Shown here piece after piece: positions 1 to 6,528 of a stretch of DNA of 64,000 bases. The translations under genes were made by a program, and so were the position numbers. Each line of letters opens with the position of its first letter. The stretch's first letter is position 1. Location: contig JBGOTQ010000001.1 of the NCBI GenBank assembly GCA_041476565.1, positions 1 through 64,000 on the forward strand, given 5' to 3'. This stretch comes from DATKMG01 sp041476565. Lineage in GTDB: Bacteria > Acidobacteriota > Terriglobia > Versatilivoradales > Versatilivoraceae. The notes beneath the pieces were generated by a model. The model was not told the DNA's origin, did not search any database, and worked only from the letters and a program-made list of their open reading frames with translations.

Positions 1-15
1 AAAGTGCCCCCTGCT

Positions 16-1131
16 ATGAGTGGCAAGAAGGTTAGGGCAACTGACAAACGGGCCTACTTTAAGCAGGCGGATTTCCCCCAGTCGAATCTGCAGCAAGCCC
101 AGAAAATTGCGTCAGCTTTGGTGGACAACTTCGCCGGTAAGGAGGGATCACCCCCCGACATCGCCCTCGCCATTGGGATCAGTCCGACGAGCAGTGGCTG
201 GCCTAACCTGGCTGGCAGCTCCATGGCATATGGACTCACCGAGGGTGGCGTTAACGCAAACACCATTAAGCTCACGCCACTCGGCCGAAAGCTTGTCGCG
301 CCAGAAAACGAGGGGGACGATCTGACAGCCCGTCGCGAGTCCATAATGAAACCTCGCATCTTGAAAGAATTCTTCGAACGTTATCGCCGAGCGAAGTTCC
401 CGAACGACCCGATCGCCAGCAAAGTGCTGAAGGAGCTTGGTATTCCACAAGATCGGGTGCAGTCCGCGCTGGAAGTTGTAAAGGCTAATGGCAGATACGC
501 GGGCATCATCCGCGACACTCCTACCGGCCCGTTCGTCAATTTGGATTCTCCTGGAGTTCCCGCGCCAACGGCAACTCCGGCTCTGCCGGACCATGATGAG
601 GAAGAGGAGAGGGGCACGAGAACTGAGCCACCGGAGGACACCGCAGCATTGAAGCCGGGCGCGCCTGCTGCGGCGACGCTTGGGACTTCGACACAGCCAT
701 TTGACCCTAAGAGCAACCGGGTTTTCATTTCTCACGGCAAGCAGAAAGCAATTGTTGCGCAGATAAAGGAGCTTCTTGCATTTGGTAGCTTCGACCCAAT
801 CGTTTCCGTCGAGCGAGAATCCACGGCGATACCTGTCCCAGAAAAGGTGTTCGAGGACATGCGGTCCTGTAGTGCCGGAGTCATTCACGTGGGAGCGGAG
901 GGGAAGTATGAGGATCGAGACGCTCGTGAGCATACCAAGATCAACGACAACGTTCTCATTGAGATTGGTGCCGCCATGGCACTTTATGGAAAGAAGGTGG
1001 TTCTTCTTGTCGAGAAGGGCGTGTCACTCCCGTCGAATCTGCAAGGCCTCTATCGTTGTGACTTCGAGGGAGATCGCCTCGACTACGAAGCAACAATGAA
1101 ATTGCTCAAAACCTTCAGCCAATTCAGGTGA
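16..1131 (+). CDS. Winged-helix plus TIR-like (PF10137-type) nucleotide-binding effector
   Basis: Probable defence effector. The C-terminal part, about residues 235-371, reads as the CAP12/Pycsar-type TIR-like domain: it opens with NRVFISHGK, has a central variable region, then the signature NDNVLIEIGAAMALYGKK, and ends in a PSNLQGLY strand. Members of this family are cyclic-nucleotide-activated NADases, and the Glu of IEIG (residue 316) sits where the catalytic Glu is expected. The N-terminal 170 residues look like tandem winged-helix modules (ISPTSSGWPNLAGS, AYGLTEGG, ITLTPLGR-like), joined to the TIR by a Pro/Glu-rich linker. ATG 16 is chosen; GTG 4 is in frame, and the frame is open to the window edge, so the start may lie outside. 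An attC-like site follows the stop, which suggests an integron cassette. No cyclase gene is visible. NAD cleavage is inferred, not shown. Confidence 0.75.
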   Translation: MSGKKVRATDKRAYFKQADFPQSNLQQAQKIASALVDNFAGKEGSPPDIALAIGISPTSSGWPNLAGSSMAYGLTEGGVNANTIKLTPLGRKLVAPENEGDDLTARRESIMKPRILKEFFERYRRAKFPNDPIASKVLKELGIPQDRVQSALEVVKANGRYAGIIRDTPTGPFVNLDSPGVPAPTATPALPDHDEEEERGTRTEPPEDTAALKPGAPAAATLGTSTQPFDPKSNRVFISHGKQKAIVAQIKELLAFGSFDPIVSVERESTAIPVPEKVFEDMRSCSAGVIHVGAEGKYEDRDAREHTKINDNVLIEIGAAMALYGKKVVLLVEKGVSLPSNLQGLYRCDFEGDRLDYEATMKLLKTFSQFR

Positions 1132-1144
1132 AGAAGTTGTGGCT

Positions 1145-1207
1145 GTCCAACAACAGGGTCGAGCCGACAGGTAAGAAGCGCCGCGGCTCAACCTGAACTC
1201 GTTAGGC
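1145..1207 (+). other. Integron attC recombination site (candidate)
   Basis: Sixty-three bases directly after the TIR gene have attC architecture. R'' is GTCCAAC (1145-1151, fits RYYYAAC). A 6-base spacer follows, then L'' GTCGAGCCG (1158-1166), a central loop, L' CGGCTCAAC (1184-1192), an 8-base spacer, and R' GTTAGGC (1201-1207, fits GTTRRRY). L'' and L' pair at 8 of 9 positions. Length and spacing match classic class 1 cassette sites such as that of aadA. Recombination would occur at G^TT (1201/1202). The site lies 14 bases past one ORF and 57 bases before the next, as expected for a cassette boundary. No integrase is in the window, so recombination activity is an inference. Confidence 0.68.
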
Positions 1208-1263
1208 TTCAACAGAACGTTCACGCTTGCTAACACTCGAAACGCATATGAGAATAAAGCACT

Positions 1264-1794
1264 ATGAAAACCATATGGATCGTTGATGCCGCCTATTTAA
1301 TGAAGGCTTCTCCTGGAAGATTTGATTACCTCAGGCTGAAGACGGAGCTAGAGCATCTTAATGGATTTCCTTTCTACGAGAGCTTCTATCTGAATTCGAC
1401 TCCAAATCCTCCAACTGACGCCCAAGATGGATTCCACACGTGGCTTAAGACTGCTACGCCCGGTGGCCCAAAGATGCGGGTGAAGCTTTACAAACTCAAA
1501 GATCTTCATTTCGTGTGCCCTAGCTGTAGTAATCATTTCGACCGTCAAGTTCAGAAAGGTGTAGATGTGGGTATTGCGACACTTATTATAAAACTGGCTA
1601 CTCAGAACCAATATGAACGGTTGTTTCTGTCTGCAGGTGATGGTGACTTTGAGGATGCCATTTCTTATGTGAAGGAGGATCTTCACAAGGAAGTTTGGAT
1701 GAGCGGTTATGCTGATACTTTATCTGCCGACTTACAAAGCTATGCCGATCGAGTCATATGGTTGAATGATATTTGGAACGCCATTCTCAAGTAA
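1264..1794 (+). CDS. NYN-domain (PIN-like, LabA/DUF88) ribonuclease
   Basis: A 176-residue NYN/PIN-like nuclease. The acidic motifs of the family are all present: IVDAAYL (Asp8), QKGVDVGIATLI (Asp101) and SAGDGDFEDAI (Asp126, Asp128 and Asp131). These would bind metal for RNA cleavage. A CPSC pair at residues 85-88 could be half of a zinc knuckle, but no second pair is seen. It stands alone as a single-domain protein. It is flanked upstream by an attC-like site and downstream by a degraded attC-like hairpin, so it reads as one promoterless cassette. Base composition is more AT-rich than the core genes to the right, consistent with acquisition. The substrate is unknown; a defence role is inferred from its neighbours only. 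Confidence 0.75.
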   Translation: MKTIWIVDAAYLMKASPGRFDYLRLKTELEHLNGFPFYESFYLNSTPNPPTDAQDGFHTWLKTATPGGPKMRVKLYKLKDLHFVCPSCSNHFDRQVQKGVDVGIATLIIKLATQNQYERLFLSAGDGDFEDAISYVKEDLHKEVWMSGYADTLSADLQSYADRVIWLNDIWNAILK

Positions 1795-1829
1795 CATAAT
1801 AGGGCAATCAGATAGCGCGACAAGCTGAA

Positions 1830-1886
1830 GCCTAACGGCATCCACCCGACTACCGCGAAAGCGCGGCGGGGCGTGATGCTGCAGGC
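1830..1886 (+). other. Imperfect attC-like hairpin between cassettes
   Basis: The 103-base gap between the NYN and HARE genes contains GCCTAAC (1830-1836), a perfect RYYYAAC R'' box. It is followed by a long imperfect hairpin: GCATCCACCC on the left against GGGGCGTGATGC on the right, with a CCGCG-AAAG-CGCGG tip. The far end reads TGCAGGC where GTTAGGC is expected, so the essential GTT is missing. Total length is 57 bases, the lower size limit of known attC sites. It may be a decayed attC or an unrelated hairpin. The next gene starts 12 bases later, as in a cassette array. Confidence 0.38.
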
Positions 1887-1897
1887 CTTACACCACT

Positions 1898-2875
1898 ATG
1901 ACAAAGCTGACGTTCCTCGGTCTTGCTGAAAAGATTCTACGCGAGGAGAAGCGCCCCCTTTCCCCCGCTGAACTCTGGAAGAATGCCGTTACGAAGGGGT
2001 ACGACAAGCTACTTGAGTCTCAGGGGAAGACACCCGCGGCGACATTATACTCAGCGATCTTCACGAACACGCGAGATCATCCGGACACAATATTCGTTAA
2101 GCTTGGTCAACGCCCTGCACGATACTTTCTCAAGGAGTTACTACCTACTACCACTAAGACCGAGATTGAGAAAGCCATAACAGCAACAGATGATACTGTT
2201 GCCACAGAATTCGACTATAAGGAATTAGAGTTACATCCCTTCCTGGCGTACTACTGCCGCCTTTACTTCAAGGCATTCACCAAAACGATCCGGCACAATA
2301 CCTCCCGCAAGAAAGAATTTGGTGAGTGGGTGCATCCCGATGTGATAGGCGTTTACTACGCCCTCGAAGATTGGAAGCCAGAGCTTCTTGACCTCAGCGC
2401 TGCAACGGGCAACACCGCTGTCAAGCTTTACTCATTCGAGGTTAAGAAGTCCATTTCCTTCGGCAACCTCCGAGAGGCTTTTTTTCAGTCGGTATCGAAC
2501 TCTTCTTGGGCGCATGAGGGCTACTTAGTAGCAGCCGAGATTTCGACCGACGAGGACTTTCTCGCTGAGCTACGCCGATTGTCCGCCGCTTTCGGCATTG
2601 GGGTGATTTCGCTTTCGGTTGAGGATCCCGATAGTTCAGAAGTTCTGTTCCCCGCACGGGAGCGTGAGGCAATTGACTGGGAAACACTAAACAAGCTTAC
2701 GATGAACGCCGACGTTTTGGAGTTACTAACCAGAATCAAGAATGACCTTCAGACGAAAGAAATAATCACCGAGAAGTATGATCCTGTTCCAACAGCGGAC
2801 CAACTTACCAAGTCACTGAAGAAAATCAAGAGGGTCTCAATACCAGAATGGGGTCGGACCAAGCAAAGCAGCTGA
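1898..2875 (+). CDS. HARE-HTH domain protein, COG2958-like (restriction-endonuclease-like C-terminus)
   Basis: A 325-residue protein. The first 85 residues match the HARE-HTH fold (LTFLGLAEKILREEKRPLSP, then ELW, then ATLYSAIFTNTRD, then FVKLG), a DNA-binding winged helix shared by ASXL proteins, RNA polymerase delta and restriction enzymes. The rest resembles the COG2958 group: a helical linker, then HPDVIGVYYALEDW and LYSFEVKKSISFGNLREAFF. The acidic residue followed by E-V-K resembles a PD-(D/E)xK nuclease core, with the Asp of HPDVIG and the EVK as candidate catalytic residues. Such proteins are often found in defence and restriction contexts. No methyltransferase is adjacent. Start ATG 1898; no clear ribosome-binding site. 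The nuclease call is an inference. Confidence 0.7.
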   Translation: MTKLTFLGLAEKILREEKRPLSPAELWKNAVTKGYDKLLESQGKTPAATLYSAIFTNTRDHPDTIFVKLGQRPARYFLKELLPTTTKTEIEKAITATDDTVATEFDYKELELHPFLAYYCRLYFKAFTKTIRHNTSRKKEFGEWVHPDVIGVYYALEDWKPELLDLSAATGNTAVKLYSFEVKKSISFGNLREAFFQSVSNSSWAHEGYLVAAEISTDEDFLAELRRLSAAFGIGVISLSVEDPDSSEVLFPAREREAIDWETLNKLTMNADVLELLTRIKNDLQTKEIITEKYDPVPTADQLTKSLKKIKRVSIPEWGRTKQSS

Positions 2876-2968
2876 TTCACTTGCAGATCGTCGGAATTAA
2901 GGGCGAATCCGGGCCTTAAGTCCACTTTTTTGGCCGCAATAAGGGCCCTTTAAGAAGAGGACTTGGTC

Positions 2969-3361
2969 ATGGCCAGAGCCAACCGGGTATTGGGCCAGTT
3001 AAACGGGGAATTCTGGGGCTGAGCTTCGCGAAGCCGCAGACCACGTGGCAAACGTGGCCTCGCAGAGTTCGGCCCTCCACTCGTAACTGACCCAATACCC
3101 AAGCGGCGTTATTGAGCTGGACAAAATTGGCCCTTGACCCATACCTTTCACGAGCGGCAGTTTCTCTTGAAGTTTGCTGGTGATCGTCAGGCGTGGATCG
3201 ACTGGCATTTTGAGGCCGGGAAACAGTTTGGCCTGTGTGGGCTGGATTACAGGGTCGCCTCGAATCACATTCACCGGCTGGTCTGTGATCGGGAAGGACG
3301 AGAGGTCATCCCTCATTCTCTGCAGCTGGTGGCGGGACGCCGCGGATAAGAATATAACCGG
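2969..3361 (+). pseudogene. RAYT / IS200-like Y1 transposase remnant, interrupted and truncated
   Basis: Remnant of a REP-associated tyrosine transposase (Y1, HUH family). It starts ATG 2969 with MARANR, the usual N-terminus of this subfamily. It is interrupted after about codon 6 and resumes near 3107 as R-Y-stop-A-G-Q, then NWPLTHTFHERQFLLKFAGD, and SNHIHRLV, which carries the HUH metal-binding histidines. The resumed frame carries one stop at 3113-3115 and a second at 3347-3349, where family members have Gln (CAA to TAA). Two to three further family codons (EYN) follow, then similarity is lost. The catalytic tyrosine region is missing. Family identity is from recall of RAYT N-termini, not from a search. 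Confidence 0.72.
2985..3100. mobile_element. 116-bp element with 17-bp inverted repeats, inserted in the RAYT gene
   Basis: The left arm GGGTATTGGGCCAGTTA (2985-3001) and right arm TAACTGACCCAATACCC (3084-3100) are inverted repeats matching at 16 of 17 positions. The interior holds a 12-base palindrome GCTTCGCGAAGC (3022-3033). The flanks AACCGG (2981-2986) and AAGCGG (3101-3106) are near-identical and could be a mutated 6-bp target duplication. The element sits exactly where the RAYT reading frame breaks. It is too small to encode anything, so it is best read as a MITE- or REP-like non-autonomous element. Its mobilising enzyme is unknown. Confidence 0.6.
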
Positions 3362-3400
3362 GGATTATTTGCTTTTGACTGGCGAAAATGCCAAAGGATC

Positions 3401-5818
3401 CTATTGCGGGAACTTCATCTTTGTCAGGAGTTCCTGGAAGCGTGGATCGGAGTGAAGCGAATCGAGTCTGGGATCCTGACGGAGCCAGTACATGCAACTT
3501 CGGCTCTGATACGCCTTGTCCAGCCACTCAAATGCCCGATCCTTGTCCCCCAGTTGCGCATAAACGCCGGCCACTTCATAAGGACAAACGTAGCGGCTAA
3601 CCTTCCGGCTGTGCCAGGGCGGCGCAGGGCCTTGGTGCTTCGAAATTTCCTCTAGTTGCCGGAGTACGCAGTTTGAATCAGCCCGTCTACCGGCCAGTGC
3701 ATACGCGCTGGCCAGGCTCGTCAGAAGGAGCGGGCTGTCATTTAGTTTCGTTGCCTTTTCTGCTTCAGAAATGGCAGTCGGGTAATCTCCCTTTTCTGCA
3801 CGGGCCAAGACAAGACCAAAATACGCCATAGGATCGGGTTCAATTTCCAAACCCTTCTGATATTGCTCAATCGCTTCATCATATTTGTGCGCCATGAAAT
3901 CCGAATACCCCTCACCCTGATAGGTCCAGGAATGAATCGGATCCAGCCTGCGAGCCTTTTCGAAATAAGGGAGGGCCTCCGGGTGCCGTCCAACTATCGT
4001 TAAATACAGAGCATATCTAACATAGGCCAGCGAATAGCCCGGGTTCAGCTCCATTGCCCGCTTAAGCTCAATTTCTGCACCAGCCCAATCCCAGTCGTAG
4101 GCGAACTTGATCATTGCCAGAGAAGTGTGAGCCTCTGCAAGCGACTCGTCCAGCTCCAACGCTTTCATCGCGGCGGCCCTGGATTTGGCGGTTGCTTCTG
4201 CCGGACTTTCGTGCACATCGCTCATCTGCTGGATGTAGGCATCCGCCAGACCCGTATAAATCAAAGCATTGTTCGGATCCTTCACAAGGCCGGATTGGAA
4301 GTACTCGATCGCCTTCCGTACATCTTCCAACCCTCCCCGCATCATGATGTGGCGGCCCTTCAGGTAGAGTTCATAGACTTCCGGATCAACCGGACGTTTT
4401 TTGACTAACCGCGCCTGCTCTTGGGGTGTGATGACAGCCCGTACCTGCTGCGCAATAGCCTGTGCTACTTCGCCTTGCAGTGCGAAAACATTCTTCAAAT
4501 CACGCTCATAACTCTCTGCCCAGAGATGCTGATCCAACGATGCGTCGATCAACTGAACTGTGATACGTACGCGATCTGCGGAACGCATCACCGAGCCTTC
4601 AATCAGAGCGTCCGCCTGTAATTCACTCGCAATTTCGCGCATCGATTTTTTCGTGTTCTTGTACGGCATCACGGAGGTGCGTGAGAGGACTTTCAAGGCT
4701 TTGATCTTCGCCAGATCCGCAATCACGGCTTCGGTCATTCCATCTACAAAATATTCCTGCTCCGGATCGGCAGAGAAATTCTGAAGAGGAAGCACAGCAA
4801 GCGACTTGAACCCGGGACGAGCAACTGTAGCCTTCCTCACCCCGATCCAATAGAAGGCGAACGCGCCCAGCAACAATAAGACTATTGCAGCTGCAATCGC
4901 CTTCACGCTCCTTCCAGCAAGGCGGGCGGCCCTTCCGACCGCTTGCTTTGTCGTTTTTGGAAGTGACACACTGCTTAGAATCTGACGCAGGTGGAATGCC
5001 AGATCTCCGGCAGATTGAAATCTCTGGTCGGGTTCCTTATTCAAACAGCGTTTTACTACTTGATCGAGCTCCGCCGGAATGGCGGGATCAAACCCCAACA
5101 GTGAGGGAGGGTCTTCTTTTAAGATAGCAGACATCGTTTCCGCGGGCGTCGAACGCGAAAAGGGGCCCTGGCCGGTAATCGTTTCCTGCAAGACGCAACC
5201 AAAGGAAAAGATGTCGCTTCTTGCGTCTACGCGCATTCCCCTCAATTGTTCGGGAGACATGTAAGGGACGGTCCCCATCACAATTCCGGTCGCGGTGTCC
5301 GGTCCTGCGGTTGCCTCAAACTCGGCCTCCGCAGGGTTGAAATCGTGATGCCAGCGCGCTAGTCCAAAATCCAGAATCTTTACATGTTCATCGCGTGTCA
5401 GGAAAATGTTTTCCGGTTTCAAATCTCGATGAATGATTCCTCTGGAGTGCGCTGCGGAAAGACCTTCCGCAATCTCCATTCCCATTTGGACTGCATGAGG
5501 CCAGTGAGGAAGACGTTGTACAATCCGGCTGCGCAGTGTTTCCCCTGGCAGCAGTTCCATAACCACAAAGGATGCGCCGTTTTCCGAACCCACATCGAAA
5601 ACGGTAAGAATGTTCGGATGAGAAAGAGCTGCCAGCACTTTCGCTTCGCGCTCGAAGCGGGCGAGTGCGGATGCATTGCCGCTCAAACGCTCGGGCAAAA
5701 CTTTGATTGCGACTTCGCGGCCTAAACGCGTATCTTTTGCCCGATATACTTCTCCCATTCCGCCTTTCCCCAACGGTGAAAGGATTTTATATGGGCCTAG
5801 TAGTGTACCGGTTTTCAT
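3401..5818 (-). CDS. Membrane Ser/Thr protein kinase with TolB/FlgO-like domain and TPRs
   Basis: An 805-residue one-component signalling kinase. The PknB-type catalytic domain occupies about residues 8-285: Gly-rich loop GKGGMGEVYRAKD, catalytic Lys39 in VAIKV, HRDLKPEN, DFG in KILDFGLA, then MSPEQLRG. A single transmembrane helix (AIAAAIVLLLLGAFAFYWIG) follows near 308-328. Next comes a TolB/FlgO-type domain (SLAVLPLQNFS, then DALIEGSV and VQLIDA), then at least six TPR units from about 500 to 770. All catalytic motifs are intact. Kinase cytoplasmic and sensor/TPR periplasmic is the usual reading. This arrangement is common in Acidobacteriota. It stands alone, with 700 bases of noncoding DNA upstream. 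Targets are unknown. Confidence 0.9.
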   Translation of the reverse strand: MKTGTLLGPYKILSPLGKGGMGEVYRAKDTRLGREVAIKVLPERLSGNASALARFEREAKVLAALSHPNILTVFDVGSENGASFVVMELLPGETLRSRIVQRLPHWPHAVQMGMEIAEGLSAAHSRGIIHRDLKPENIFLTRDEHVKILDFGLARWHHDFNPAEAEFEATAGPDTATGIVMGTVPYMSPEQLRGMRVDARSDIFSFGCVLQETITGQGPFSRSTPAETMSAILKEDPPSLLGFDPAIPAELDQVVKRCLNKEPDQRFQSAGDLAFHLRQILSSVSLPKTTKQAVGRAARLAGRSVKAIAAAIVLLLLGAFAFYWIGVRKATVARPGFKSLAVLPLQNFSADPEQEYFVDGMTEAVIADLAKIKALKVLSRTSVMPYKNTKKSMREIASELQADALIEGSVMRSADRVRITVQLIDASLDQHLWAESYERDLKNVFALQGEVAQAIAQQVRAVITPQEQARLVKKRPVDPEVYELYLKGRHIMMRGGLEDVRKAIEYFQSGLVKDPNNALIYTGLADAYIQQMSDVHESPAEATAKSRAAAMKALELDESLAEAHTSLAMIKFAYDWDWAGAEIELKRAMELNPGYSLAYVRYALYLTIVGRHPEALPYFEKARRLDPIHSWTYQGEGYSDFMAHKYDEAIEQYQKGLEIEPDPMAYFGLVLARAEKGDYPTAISEAEKATKLNDSPLLLTSLASAYALAGRRADSNCVLRQLEEISKHQGPAPPWHSRKVSRYVCPYEVAGVYAQLGDKDRAFEWLDKAYQSRSCMYWLRQDPRLDSLHSDPRFQELLTKMKFPQ

Positions 5819-6528
5819 AAGCGACCTGCAGATGGGGCGCGGGCTTCGAGCCCTATTTCACCACAAACAGTATACTGCGTATTTCAATTTTACTGAGCTT
5901 GAAATGTATTGCGGACCCCGAGCCGTTCTTAGCCGGAGTCGTTGATCCGAAGCAGCTGTGTGCTGGCCCAATACTTCTACTGAGGCGTCAAGAGGACTTT
6001 TCTGACAAAGAGGAGGTTCCCGGACTGCCCGCGCTGCGCCTCCAAACCCGCGCCGCTTATCTCCCCTCTCTCCCCGCATGGACCGTTGACTGGCGGTTCT
6101 TGCCAGTTGCCCCTCGCAGCTGTGACCGATGGGCTGCCCAACTTTCTCTGGGAAAGTGACGGGTAGGGAAACACGTCAGTCTTCTCCTCCGGCCTGGAGT
6201 TGTCTCGTTTGCACGCGCGTCGTTTCGTTGTGTCAGTTGTCAGATGTTCTTGACCGGTCTGCACATTGAACGCATGCGCTCAGCCCATGTAGTAGATGAA
6301 GGCTTGGGAACTTAGCCCGAACTTCTCACCACCAAGTCACTTAGACACAAAGAAGTTAGCGCAGAAATCCTACCTGTAGAGACTTGCCGGTGATATTAGC
6401 ATGAGCCATTCAATTCGGGCTGAAAATTACCGACAAGATCGGGGATTCAGATGGCCTTGATTAATCTGAACCTTCGGGCATGTCTTGCTGTCTTGGTGTC
6501 TTGGCGCCTCGGTGACGAGATATGCAAG
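5819..6528. other. 710-bp intergenic region, no convincing gene
   Basis: This region lies upstream of the kinase and downstream of the FAD oxidoreductase. Short ORFs here are Arg/Pro-rich and look random. Two stretches near 6331-6352 (ACCAAGTCACTTAGACACAA) and 6483-6515 (read on the opposite strand, CCAAGACACCAAGACAGCAA) are inverted copies of a CACCAAGACACCAAG-type sequence, about 16 of 22 matching. A small hairpin, ACTGGC against GCCAGT, lies near 6090-6110. Nothing else was recognised. Confidence 0.4.

Noticed and set aside
5858..6264. Overlapping short ORFs between kinase and FAD gene
   Set aside because: Arg/Pro/Gly-rich composition, no recognised motif and no ribosome-binding sites.
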